From Sarcocystis neurona (lineage: Eukaryota > Apicomplexa > Conoidasida > Eucoccidiorida > Sarcocystidae): a stretch of DNA of 64,000 nucleotides. Each line of letters begins with the position of its first letter. The stretch's first letter is position 1. Positions 49,201-59,800 of this stretch are shown one piece after another. The notes below the pieces were generated by a model, which made no database searches, had not been told where the DNA came from, and saw only the letters and a program-made list of their open reading frames with translations. The position numbers and the translations under genes are program-made. The stretch lies in the NCBI GenBank assembly GCA_000727475.1, contig KL647304.1, forward strand, positions 908,272-972,271, given 5' to 3'.

Positions 49201-52200
49201 ACTTTTTTTCTTTTCTCAAAAGAAGCGAAGGTAACGCATGTACACCAGTGGTGGGGGGAGACACAGCAGATAAAGAGAGAGAAGCTACTACGCAGACTCA
49301 CATATATGATATAGAGCGACACATTATATGTTTTTCTCTACAAAATCTCTACATATGGGCAGGCGTGCGTCGCAGCAGCAGAGGCGCTGTTGACGCCGTA
49401 ACGTCTCAGTACAACAACCGTCGTATTTTCTCTAGATTTGGCGCAGGTTTGCAGAAGAAAGAGGAAAGTTCAACAATTGCAGCTACAAGTACATATTCAA
49501 CTTGTACACATATCTCCTATTTTATCAAACAAGCTTCTCCACCCACAGGGACAGACTAGAACTACGTATGAAACTTATATCCACACAGATATATATATAT
49601 ATGTCCTATGTGTAGATGAAGGAGAGAAGAGAACATTGTCCGTGAAGGGGGCGGAGAGATAGAAATGACGGTGAACGACGACAGAGATGAAAGTTGAGAA
49701 AACAAAGGTGCGAAAGGCACCAGCCTTTTGAATAGTGCTGTTCGAATAACTTTCAAGACGAACCATCACAAGTAGAAGCATCTACCCAGTCTTCTGTTAC
49801 GCGTATACGTCTATAAAACTATACACGCACATATATATACACAGACGTATTTATACACATATATGTATATATGTATATATTCACACGTATGTACACATGT
49901 ATATATAAAGTGCAAAGGCGTAGACATATGCATACATACGCATATGCATATATATATATATATATATATGTCCACAGACACATACGTATATGTACAAGCA
50001 CATATAGACATACGTGTTTGCGTACATATATAGGTATATATGTATATACACACGTATGTATATACGTATATATACACATATATGCATACGTAAATCTATG
50101 CGTAGACACACTCATAATATACGCACATATATGTGTATGTCTACATATGCATGATAAGAGAGATATATAGTTATTTACATATATGAGAACATGCGTATGT
50201 ATATATCTTCGTGTCCACACAGGCGACAACTCCGTCCTCAAGTTGACGCAGAGGTTTTCTAGTAGAAAGACTGATAGGCAAAGGAGCTGCTGGCTCCTCG
50301 CGAGGAGAGTCAATTCGTAAGAAAAGGCGATGCAGCAAGAGAGAAGAAAAAGAAGCCTTCTTTTTTTATGAGCTCATCTGTCCGCAGTGTAGAGCAGCAC
50401 GCTTGTTGCTGCCCTCCTACGCTCTCCCTCTGTTTCGCTCTTCCCTTTAAATAAAGTCATCTACTTCGCTTCTTTTTGTGTCTTTTCCCCGTTCTTCTGC
50501 GAGTTCTCCCTGTCCGCTTCCTTTGCCCGACTCGTGGCCTTCCTTTCTCTGGCTTCGCTTTCTCTCTTATAAAGCCTACGTAAGCAGCATGTCGAGCAAC
50601 CGCAGCAGTAATTATTGTCGCTTCGACCGTCACTCGCCCCAGGTACGCTTCCCAGTCGGCAGGAACGTTCTCAGAGCTCAGCGTTTCTTTGCCTGCTGCG
50701 ATGTCTCGTCTCCGCCACGCTCTCCGTCTCGCCAGCTCCCGTGCCACCCGCTCCGCGGCTTCCTTCGCTGCCACTGCTGCTGCTGCTGGGCCTCCTCCTC
50801 CTCCTCTTCCTCCTCCTTCCCGGCCTTCCCTTCCTGCTGCTGCTGTCGCTTCAAGAGGACGCGAGGGCGAGGGAAGACGACAGGTAGAAGGAGGAGGAGG
50901 GGCCTGCGCAGCAGCAGTCTCAGCCTCAGTCCCGCTGCAGAGCTTTTTCTTCGTTTCTTCGTTCCTTTCCGCTGCCGCTCCCCTCTTTTTCGCCGTAGAG
51001 CTCTCTGCGACGGCCCAACTTTCGTTTCTGCCTACAGTGTCGGCTCCGTGGCTGCTGTTGCTGCTGCAGCTCCTCTTCGCGCAGACCCCACTACTGCCGC
51101 TGCTTGCGCTGGTGCTACCCCCTTCCCTGCCGCTGCTACCTGAAGAGAGACTGCCGTGTGACGCACTCTGCGCTGCAGCGCTCGCCACGTGCCCCGTCCG
51201 AGCGAAGGACGAACAACTCGAAGCAGACGGCGGGGCAACAGCAGACACAGCAGCAGAAGCAGCAGCAGCGACGGGCTCTGACTGCGAACGGTGGGGGCGC
51301 CGCTGCGGATCACAGCCCTGCTCTCCAGCACCAGCAGTTTGTCTGCGGCACAACGAAGCTGAACGCCGCGAAATTTCGTCCTCTGCTTCTTCGTCGTCAT
51401 CAATACAGATTACTACAGGCTCCTTTGCTCGAGAGAGCGGAGCTGCACCCGCTGCTTGTGGGATGCCTCGTGCTGCTCTTGCTTCTGCTGCTTTTTTTGT
51501 GACTGGTGGTGCTGCTAGCCTTCCCGTTGCAGTGCCTCCTCCTTCTTCTCGGGACGACTGTTCTGCAGGCGGCATCTCTTGGGTCCAATGTACGGGCACC
51601 GAAGACTGACTACCGACTTTGTGATGAACGAAAGAAGACCGTCTAGCGCGGTCTGCTGGACAGGTGGACACCAGAGCAGAAACAGCGGCCCCTGCGGCTG
51701 CTGCTGAGCCCGAAGGCAAAGGTGGCAGCTCTTCATCTTCTTCCTTTTCCTCTCCTCTTGCTTCTGCATCCGGCGTGACAGCAGGGTATTTGACGTGACT
51801 CTCTGCTGCGCGGCATGTAGAAGACAGAGACAGTCCGTGGCCAGCTACTGCGGTCTTCCCCGCTCCAGCAGCAGGCCCGCTGCGGCCATCTCTCTTGTCG
51901 CTTCCCGCTACAGATCGTCGGGCTGCGGAAGAATCTGCAGCACGGGGGAAGGGCGTCTGTGGAGGCTCTGTGTCTGAAGAAGAAGGACGGTAAGAAGGAG
52001 GAGGATACGCGGGGGAAGGGAAACGGGACAGATGCGAAGAAGAAGACGAAGAAGTGTCTAGCAGGGAAGAAGAACAGGCGGATGACGAAGAGGGTTTAGA
52101 CGAAGCATTGGGAGAAGAAGCTGCAGTGGGAGCAGCACGTGCAGCAGGTCGGGATGATGGAGAGGAGAAATACAAGTCAACAGCCGCGTTTACATCCCAT

Positions 52201-52355
52201 GCACGGCGCTCCAGCAGCTGAACAGCCTGCGTCTCGGGGCAACCCAGCAAGTTCACTACTTGCCTCGCTTTCTTCGTTTGCCTCTCCGGCAGCTGCTGCA
52301 GCAGCGCAGAAGAGGGAACCGAAGAAGAGGAAGAACGGGAATACGCGCTTTGCAT
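29868..52355 (-). CDS. Rad5/HLTF-type SNF2 ATPase with RING finger (10 exons)
   Basis: Exons, 5' to 3' on the minus strand: 52355-50580, 48413-48024, 46926-46796, 45963-43435, 41197-41067, 40323-40154, 38148-37915, 35696-33953, 33159-32996, 30440-29868. Phases agree at every junction and the total is 7,842 bases, 2,614 codons with TGA or equivalent stop. Order: UBA-like segment (about 22-66), HIRAN-like region (about 570-765), SNF2 lobe (about 1070-1790), C3HC4 RING (about 1810-1850), helicase C-lobe (about 2150-2425), acidic tail. A RING placed between the two helicase lobes defines Rad5/Rad16/HLTF proteins, which remodel stalled forks and ligate ubiquitin to PCNA. That role is inferred by homology. 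Long Ala/Gln/Ser/Glu inserts account for the large size. The exon 2-3 junction lacks a few residues that relatives have, so a micro-exon may be missing. Large antisense frames over exons are shadows. Confidence 0.88.
31180..31264. repeat. TATC microsatellite running into (TA)n
   Basis: Interrupted TATC/CTAT units over about 80 bases end in a (TA)n run. The repeat lies in the last intron of the Rad5-type gene (32995-30441). Confidence 0.9.
31660..32085. repeat. Long imperfect (ACT)n trinucleotide tract
   Basis: More than 400 bases are built mainly from ACT/TACT units, with variants such as AATA, ACCA and AGTACTAAAACACTAGTACT that recur several times. It lies in the last intron of the Rad5-type gene. 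A plus-strand frame of mostly Thr over its right end is an artefact. Confidence 0.95.
32332..32357. repeat. (TA)n microsatellite
   Basis: A pure AT alternation of about 26 bases in the last intron of the Rad5-type gene. Comparable (TA)n runs occur in other introns of this gene near 37700-37727, 38478-38500, 39519-39541, 40869-40898, 42105-42122, 43012-43028, 43231-43254 and 49949-49969. Confidence 0.95.
33160..33952 (-). repeat. CAG/CTG-rich intron of the Rad5-type gene
   Basis: This intron is dense in CAG, CAA and CACC units on the plus strand (CTG on the coding strand). It is bounded by a CAGAG|GTGAGA donor and a CTGCTGCAG acceptor, and the phase (1 base left, 2 supplied) agrees. The plus-strand Gln/Ser/Thr frames here (for example 33148-33447 and 33481-34008) lack splice partners. 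The acceptor itself is made of repeat units. Confidence 0.75.
35697..36925. repeat. Polypurine tract (plus strand) inside an intron
   Basis: For about 1.2 kb the plus strand is mostly A and G in irregular GAAAG/GAGA/AGGAA words, with few pyrimidines. Read on the coding strand it is polypyrimidine and ends at the acceptor of the RING exon. Neighbouring introns are instead rich in TATA/ACAC words. Open frames of Lys/Arg/Glu over this region are compositional. Confidence 0.85.
38325..38700. repeat. Degenerate minisatellite with a TTTCTCTACA core
   Basis: Three related units have cores TTTCTCTACA at about 38358, 38551 and 38664. The first two share the longer word CATTTCTCTACA followed by a variant of ACTACATACACC and a CTCTCT tract. 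AT-rich spacers of variable length separate them. The repeat lies in the intron 40153-38149 of the Rad5-type gene. Confidence 0.65.
40550..40770. repeat. Degenerate three-copy intronic repeat
   Basis: Units begin TATAAACAC or TATGAACAC at about 40554, 40640 and 40709. Each contains a tract like CAGTTATATACAGGAGAA, CAGTTTTACACAGGAGAA or CGCTCTACATAAGGGGAA. Spacing is 86 and 69 bases. The repeat lies in the 742-base intron 41066-40324 of the Rad5-type gene. Confidence 0.65.
41625..42190. repeat. Intronic minisatellite, about 150 bp unit, four copies
   Basis: The marker GGGTATACATAAG is at 41636, 41796 and 41949, with a diverged copy GGATATACATGAG near 42077. Units also share ACACGC-T-T, a CTGCTCAT/CCTTTTCAT element and a TGTCCACACATC-like element. 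Spacing is 160, 153 and about 128 bases; (TA)n length varies between units. The repeat lies in the intron 43434-41198 of the Rad5-type gene. Confidence 0.75.
42725..43350. repeat. Intronic minisatellite with a TTCTATTTTCTACAAG core, about 100 bp unit
   Basis: At least five units carry a purine-rich arm (GACAGA-C-G-AGTG-followed by GAAGAC), the core TTCTATTTTCTACAAG or a variant, and a CTCTCTCTATATA tail. Cores lie near 42785 (diverged), 42888, 42948, 43122 (variant) and 43178. A last purine arm at about 43285 lacks the core. It occupies the same intron as the 150 bp family but is a different sequence. Confidence 0.75.
47262..47605. repeat. Intronic tandem repeat with a TCTACAAGRACGCAGC core, three copies
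   Basis: Cores are at 47291, 47419 and (diverged, TCTATGAGGACCCAGC) 47569. Each unit also holds an upstream GGACTCCTG / GGATCCTG / AGATTCTG element and a downstream CGTAGATATA element with a (TA)n run. Spacing is 128 and 150 bases. The repeat lies in the intron 48023-46927 of the Rad5-type gene. Confidence 0.78.
48414..50579 (-). other. First intron of the Rad5-type gene
   Basis: This intron of 2,166 bases runs from the TTAC|GTAGGC donor to the CACACAG acceptor. The 5' part is TATA/ACAC-rich (49800-50170) and the 3' part holds CAG-rich DNA (48570-48960). A minus-strand frame of 336 codons at 48182-49192 is a Ser/Cys/Leu-rich artefact of that tract. No separate gene is seen. Confidence 0.6.
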
Positions 52356-55300
52356 TCTAGAAACAAGAAAACATGCAGGAGGACGACGGGTCACGGTATT
52401 GTCTACTGGCCGCTTTCACGGGAACTGATGATGCGTCATATGCCAGGTGGACGGACCTACACCGCACGGCTTTGCTGGCTAGACTCGAGAAGAAGGCTTA
52501 TGTGTAGACGCGTGCAGGCAGACTACGGTGAGGACAGGAGTAAACGTCTGCTGTATTTGAACTGCTGCCCGCAAATCATTTATCCACAGGATTCTCATGG
52601 CACAAAAGGAAAAAGTGTGAACCGAGTACGGCTTTTACACGCGTGGAAGGAGGAAAAGTCGTCATGAGCACGTATGCCGCATGCCGTGGAGACAGAAGAC
52701 CCCTGCAATGTCTGTACACCACATGCTTCTGACGCCGTTCACGGGCTTTAGTCTCTGCGCAGTGGATTCCACCGGCAAGTGTCAGCCGCACCTGGTCTGC
52801 GTAAACACCTCGCCCAGCGAAATAGTGAAGACAGTCTGTGTCTGCGCTGTGTGTCAATATTGACTGTTAAAATGCACGAAGCGTTAGATTCTGCCGATGT
52901 TTACGCTGCGCCAAGCAAACGCCGAAGCGTCAGATGCAGACTTGGTCCTGCTGGTACCTGATGAAGAGAGTTAAAACCTGTGTCGTTTATGTCACTATCG
53001 CGACTGCCATCTTGATCAAGTGCCACGATCATGTAGTCTAACCACGCGGATGAGGAGAGAGGCTTCCTTGAACGCTGTGTACTTTGAGCGCCTGCGATAA
53101 AGACAAACGACTGGTGCTTGCACGACTAGATTAGTGAGCGTCCCACAAAAGCAAACAATCGACAAAAACATCTGATCTTAGAATGACTACACGCTGTGAA
53201 GAACAAGAACTCAGTCATACTCATACGGATGCAGATATGTATACCTATACGCAAATCGGCTTCGCATGCCACGACGGGTGGGAAATGACTGGTGCGCAAA
53301 AGTCAGATGGTTCACCAGGGAAGCCTTAGAAACGTGACAACGCTTTTGAGCCAGCGGAGAGACATTCGACGTGTTCACGGACTCTGTGCAAATACTGCGT
53401 GTTGAAAAGTATTGTCAACTTTTACGCCGCATGCTGCCACCGAGGCTTGCTAGCCGTAATGCACGTGGGGTCACACCATGTTAGCACCGGGAAAGTAGGT
53501 TAGATGAAGGTACGAGAAAGCACGTAGAGGATGGAAGGAAGAAAGGAAGTTGGTGCACATGTAGGAAGAAGAAAAAGGAGGAGCATCCCAGTAATCCCCC
53601 ACACACAGGCAGACCATTCTCATATTAGTCCTTCTAACAGACACACGAAGTAGACCACTTTCTTACGAATATACACTGGCTTACGTACATGTGCGCTCGT
53701 GCGTCTGTATGTTCGCTGACGTACATAAGTTTAAACGGGTTTCTAAATATATGCGTAGCTATATACAGAGGTGTGTCGCTAGATGGATACACATGCAGGA
53801 AACTTCCCGACATATGCTTTCCTCAAATAGGGAACTGGGGGCGAAGCTATTCATAACAACGTGCATGAATTGCGAAACTAGAACGTGGAATGTCCTCTAC
53901 TGCACATATGGTGAGCACGGGGGCAGAAGTGCATGCATCTTTCTTGTGCCGCTTTTCACCAAGACACCCGACAGTAGGTTCCGCGGCGTGTTAGAAGACA
54001 AGGACTTTCTTGCGCTGTGACATCTACTCAAGTTGGTGCGCGCAGAGAATTTTGTTGCCGCACTCAAGCACACATAGAAAAAAACGCCCATACAGTAATC
54101 GATTGTCGTATCTGCGTCGACAGTACTCCACGAATAATAATGCACACGTGACACGCACGCTGCGCTACAGATAGCGGAGCACAGCGAGCCCCTGCGTCAA
54201 GGAATGAAGAGGATCACGTTTATGTGTATATACATAAATTGAGCGATTATATGTACGTACAGGCGTGGGTCGATATTTGTACATACATATACCTATGTGT
54301 ATATATATATATACATCTGGCATACGACAGAGATGACCCAGTACATTCGTACATAAGGACAGGCACATCCAGAAATGACACAGCACATTGTACTATATTC
54401 TGGGATGTTCCTCACGTCTACGTCCTGGTGAGCACGTGCACGCACGTGCCGAGGAACCGTCAAGATGTGCACGTGACGCTAACCATATACGCATGTTTTC
54501 GTGCCCGGTCCTACACACGTACATAGATACAAATGGGGACCTAAAGGTTAGGCGTACACACGTTCAGAGGTGGGTGTAGGTGTACGATTCTTTCCAACTT
54601 GTCACAAGCTCTCAATTGGGCGTGCTAGGGGATCGGTGCCCGTTCGCCTTCTGAGCCTACTCGTGCGCTTGAACGCTTCACGTCCAAACAAAGAACGAAG
54701 AGAGCCAGATCCTCTACAGGAAATTGCAACACAGCGATTTCCGCGTTATCACGCAAATTGGAGCAGGACACCACTGCTTTCCGCGGTCTTGAGAAGAAAT
54801 CACGTTGCCCGATATGCCTTCCACCAGCAGTTCGTTCGCTCTTTCCGTATAGGCTGATCGCCTTGTCTGCACTCAGATTCAAAAAGGCAGATTGACGTTT
54901 GCGCGCAGACATCAACGACCCCAGGGGCTACGTGGAAGAAGCCTTCTTCAAATTCTTGACCGGGGTGTGTGCGGGTACGGGCACTGCTGCCCCCTGTGCT
55001 TCCGAGTTGCCATATGGCCACCGACGCTACATGCATGTTACAATTTAGACGTGGTGTCAATCACAGCTGTAATACATAAGCCTAACGGACAACATTCTTG
55101 CAATGCAGAGGTGACCCTAATTTGGACAGGGTACTACTGCACAGTTACCGCTAGGCCCTTCCGCTGTGGCTGCGTTTATGGTCAAGTACCTGTCAAACCC
55201 ACACGATTGACCTGTTATTTGAACCTTTCTAGACTGGCTTTGTGTCGTCCACTGCCAACGACTTTCCCTTTTGCAACTGAATACAAGGAAAAGTGGAGAC

Positions 55301-56136
55301 ACCAGCAGTTTGCAAAAAGAGCCCGTTACATGCCAGGAAACTTGCAGACGCCAGCAGTTTGCTGAAAAGCCAGTCACATACGAGGAAAAATGGGAACGCC
55401 ACCAGTTTGCTAAAAAGTCGGTCGGATTCGCTTCACTTTTCCTCTTCAACCTCCGTCACACGCGGACTGAATGAGCTCCCTACGTGGTAGTCATTCAGTT
55501 GGTGCCCGGTTGCCCCCACAGCGAGAACGCAGTCTACAATAGGTAGTACGCCGGTGGACCTTGCGGACACCTGCGATGTTTTTATTTTGTTGAAGCTCCT
55601 CGAGTTCGGGAAAGAGGGTGCAGTCACCAGCTATCATTGCCGCCGAGTCGTCGTGAAACAACACTCATAGCCAGCCAGGTGCAAAAGGATTCAAGACCTG
55701 TGAAGGCATACCTTACCAGAAAGGCTTGTCGAAATTACCTAAGCATGCAAACTCCGATTGACAGACTTCAGTTGGTGGTCGGAGGATCAGCTCCTGCCGA
55801 CGAGAATGTGCCAACTCGTGCAACAATTCACTGTGGAGGACGCAACGGTCTGAACACCGAATGGAGGCGTAACTGGAGCTCTTGCAGCATGTGGCTTACT
55901 TGACATTTCCACCTGCAATCTTCTACGTTTGTTTCGTTGTCCTGCGTTACATGGTGTCGACTTCGCCCACGCTATAATTAGCAGAAAATCAACGGTTTTA
56001 GATTCACGTGTTGTGTATGTACACTGCGGAGTGAGCGGCATGTGGAGCGACGACAAGCAAATCCACAGACGCACAAGCGGCTGAATACTTCAAAGAACGC
56101 GACGGGCATGTGAAAGACTAGAACATCATTGGGAAG
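52356..56136. other. Mostly unassigned region
   Basis: No confident gene. The left end should include the promoter and 5' leader of the minus-strand Rad5-type gene. Plus-strand frames at 54570-54857 and 54892-55365 are moderately long but show no family motif or matched splice sites. The three-copy repeat at about 55280-55430 falls inside this stretch. Confidence 0.4.
55280..55430. repeat. Three-copy 48-49 bp tandem repeat
   Basis: Units share GAAAARYGGRRACRCCAGCAG-like sequence and TTTGCWRAAAAG. The word CCAGCAGTTTGC starts near 55302 and 55351, and CCACCAGTTTGC near 55399. Spacing is 49 and 48 bases. On the plus strand one frame stays open through all copies and repeats a QQFAEKPVTYEEKW-like peptide, but the unit length switch means the copies do not keep a single peptide frame. 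Confidence 0.8.
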
Positions 56137-56580
56137 ATGAAAATTGGCTGGAAGATCAAGGCGGTCGTAAGTACGACCATCGGATGCCTGACCCGCTGCG
56201 CCGCCGTACAGACCACGCAGAGAATGCGTCCAAGTTTGGAACCCACGGCAGGCCCGTATCAAGTTAACTCCATGGGACGGCCAATAAAGGTAGCCGAACC
56301 CGGTTTTATTTGGTCAGTTTCGGAAGCAGACGGCGTTGACGGTGCTGTTCAAGCCTCCCTTCCTTCGGCTCCCAAAGAAATTCTCCCTGGGACCAAAGGA
56401 GGAAACATATCTTACGGCACAACTTCAACTCTTGGTGGCAAACCCTTATCTGTAGCACCGACTGCCCCTCCTCCGCTACAAACAGTGGAATCTACACCGC
56501 CAGGTGCATTCACGTTAATCCATAACATTTGTAAACTACAGTCGGATATACTGGACAGCCAAGCGAGTAATGCGTTGCAA
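56137..56580 (+). CDS. Candidate coding exon upstream of the CPW-WPC gene
   Basis: An open frame from ATG reads MKIGWKIKAVVSTTIGCL, which could be a weak signal sequence. It continues through a Pro/Thr/Ser-rich part to FTLIHNICKLQSDILDSQ and ends at a CAA|GTAATT donor in phase 0. A CCACACAG acceptor at about 56673 follows in phase 0 and opens a hydrophobic stretch, FICPFLWRIILTCTSEW, that stops at TAA just before 56817. It may be the 5' part of the CPW-WPC gene or the end of another gene. Confidence 0.35.
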
Positions 56581-56816
56581 GTAATTTGGACCTTCTTCCC
56601 TCCACAAGACAGGAGATCGGTGGTAGTTACATGGGTAGTTCTGTTTTGAATGACAGTGCCAAATTCCACACAGGGTTTCATCTGTCCCTTTCTGTGGCGT
56701 ATTATTCTCACTTGTACATCGGAGTGGTTTCCGTACTACGTTCGCGCGCACATTGAAGTCGCTTCTGTCTTCGAACACCACGCCCGAAGCGTCACCTTCT
56801 CTAAACAAGAGTCTTA

Positions 56817-59800
56817 ATGATGCCGGACTCTACAGTTGTTGTGGCGACCAGAGCTGGCGCGACAGGTGTTTCGCCTTCGTCACTATATGCGGCTCCCCCG
56901 GCCCCTGCAGTTACTCCAGCTGCTGCTACTCCGATGCCTGTAGTGGCTGTGGCGCCCTTACCAGTCGCTCCAAACCCAGTAGTACTGCCGCCTCCCATGG
57001 CCGGGCGGCCATTAGCACCGCTTCAACTCTCGATTCCAGACTGTAAGCAACACCCTCAAGGTCTCGGGCGTGTGTGCTCCAATCCTGAGCATCAGCTCCA
57101 ATATCGTAACTACACCGACGCCTGTTAATGCGTGCGCTTGTAGGTGGAGCAATCGTACGTCCAGAAAATGCATAACATATGCGTTGTGCTGATGTCCGCC
57201 GATAGTGTTACGTGCATCCCGCTGCAACGGATTTGTGCGCACGTGCGCAGCGCAAAAAAGAGTCGACGTCGACTATATTATACATACATGCCTGAATATT
57301 CCAAAGGATGCTTTGTTATCCCGTACTACATCGTATGTTCTATTTGTTAGTCGGAGAGGCGATTCCCGCAGCGATAGTGTGTCTGTTCCCTTTGTTCCCC
57401 TTGTTTCCGTACGCCCGTCCGTAAGTGTATATGTGACACACAGACACATGTGCACTCTCACTCCTCGGTAGAATCCGTCTATATCCCTTTATGCATGTAC
57501 AACCTGGATGACCTAGATATATACATGTATATATGTGTGTATACGTTTTGTCTCCAAGTCTCTCAATGGGCATACCTATGTACAAATATAACAGAGGCGT
57601 CCACACATATGTGCGTGTCTACTTCGTATGAACTACACATACATATACACGTGTACGTATGCGTGTGTTGCAGTTTTCCTCGGAAGCCTCTTAGCCAACT
57701 TCGGCTTTGACTTGGGCGAACTTCTACAAAAGTTCGTGAAACTTTCCCCGACACCCCCTGTCTCCTATCCGCTACTAAGCGGCAATATACCCTTAGCCCT
57801 CAAGGTAACATGGTGCTCAGTGCTGCCACACAATACATGCATCCCCACATGTACGGGAATTCCTTACTCACGTCTTCCCAGCGTGTGATGGTAGGCACTT
57901 GCAAGTGGTACTACGTTTGATGGCTCGGCAATTTATGGATGTTGATTACCCACACGCCAGAGGCATCAAGCGACAGAAGCACGGTGGAAGGATCAGCTCC
58001 CACCGGTAGGTGGCTCTGCCACGTCGTTCGTTAACGAAAAATGTATTCTGGAAAAAATCACAGACAAGATGTGGAAAAAGAAAAGGACAGGGGAGTCGTA
58101 AAGCCTGACATGAATTTTAACTTTGCATCTGCAGAGGGATACTACGTGCGCGAGGAATTGTAGGGGCCAGAAAAGCTGCAAAGAAGGCAGCAAGGGGGAA
58201 TGTCCAGCAAAAATCCTGTTCTTCTACTTCGCTAACAGAATCTGCTCGCGTACACAGCATTTTCCATGTCTGGACTCGTCACTCGCTGATTCTGATGCAG
58301 CTCTGCAGTTCAGTTGTTGCCAGTGCGCACCGCAGCTTCTCTACATATAGGGTTGTTATCGACGGTAGTGTAGCAGTGGCTTGAAAAACATACTTGACAT
58401 GTGATTACGCACACCTCAAATTCTCCTTTTTTGCGTCCTGTAGACGCTAAACTCTGTCCTGCTGGGTGGGACGCACTGAGTGAGAGTGAGTGCCGGGCAC
58501 CTGCAGATTATTCGGGGCCTTGCCCTCACATAATGGTACGTATTTACAAATTTGTGTGTTTATTTTACCGGCCAGGGAAACGCTTGGCCACCCTGCTGTC
58601 TCGCTTACATGTGTTGACTGTGCTAAAGGGTCTTCAAGGGAAGAACACGCAGGACAAGTACCAATTAGCTGCAGGTGAGTGGCCTTAAACAGGCGAAATT
58701 TTCTGAAGCATGTTCCTACGTGTGCGTTGGCGAATTTCCGTGTCTCCGCACATCGGATGTGTTTTAATTATCAGAGTGCCGCGTCTCCTGGCCTTGCATG
58801 GACGATGCCTGTGAGCCACATGGTGGAAGAGACTACACACAAGTGTGCCCGAGTACGTAGCTGTACAGAATCTGTTTTGGAGGGCGTACACGCGATTGTC
58901 CACACGTGTACGGCGTACGTATGTGAGTCTTCAGAGGGCTGGAAGTTCACAGACAAATGCGTTGCCCCCTCGTGAGAGACTGATTGCTTACGCAAGAAAA
59001 AGTCCCGAAAAAAGGAAATGAATACGTTTCTTCCGCAGTTCATATTCTGGCCACTGCGAAATGCAGCAGGTATGGGTATAGTAATCCGATTTCTTGTTTA
59101 CGTTGTTTTGCTCCTTGCGCTCGAATTCTGAGAACCTTCACTGTGTCAAGCGCGTCTAAGTACATCATGAACCCCAGCCAGCACGTTCATAAAACACTAC
59201 ACTGATCTGCAGGACATGTCAGGCTTTTCGCAGCAACAGAAAGAGCAATTTGCACTCGCCTGTAAGACCGAACGTCACGTTACTCCTTTGTGCTTTTTTG
59301 AATCTGTCACAAGTTACGAGGCTGCCGCTCATACGTATACGCATATTTACAGGCTACAGATCTGAACAGTCACGCAGAATAGTTCTTGCGTGACGCACAA
59401 ATATCCAATATGTGCAGCCAGAGGTGCAAATATACAACATATCCGTGTACGTGGAAAGTGCTTTTTCAGGCCAGACGGAGTGGTCGTGCAAGGTGGAAGC
59501 GTGTGGTATGGCCTCACAGAGGATAACAGCCCTTCGTTTCTGCTGTCGAACTTGAAGGGGATTTTTTATCTTAGAGCGGGACTATACGCATACTTGTCCA
59601 GAAGACTGGGCCTTCGACTCTTCCATTCAAGAATGCCGTCCGCCAGAGGTAACTAATTATATCCTTGGTGGGTGATTTGAATCAGACGTTTTTCGACCAA
59701 GAACGTGTTGTGCATGACTTCGGGATGTGCTTGCGGGTTGTTCAAAACTGGGCAGTTCCCTTCTGGCTAAGAAAGGTAGTTTGCAGGGTGTGCAGCTGCC

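Larger units (their letters stand above)
46796..52355 (-). other. N-terminal UBA-like and HIRAN-like region of the Rad5-type protein
   Basis: Exon 1 has [18 protein letters not shown] followed by [10 protein letters not shown], the spacing of a UBA helix bundle. Its last residues, [19 protein letters not shown], match the opening of a HIRAN domain. Exon 2 continues with FVGDVRVPV, like the G-D-x-V strand, and later [19 protein letters not shown], like the IGRLP segment. Exon 3 gives [18 protein letters not shown], like the closing strands before the SNF2 lobe. The match runs across three exons in the right order, which also supports the splice model. HIRAN binds 3' DNA ends in HLTF. Confidence 0.65.

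Noticed and set aside
56753..57046. Cys-rich plus-strand frame overlapping the Ala/Pro/Val-rich first exon of the CPW-WPC gene
   Set aside because: The Ala/Pro/Val frame ends at the GAC T|GTAAGC donor in a phase that fits the next exon; the Cys-rich frame does not and has no CPW or WPC spacing.
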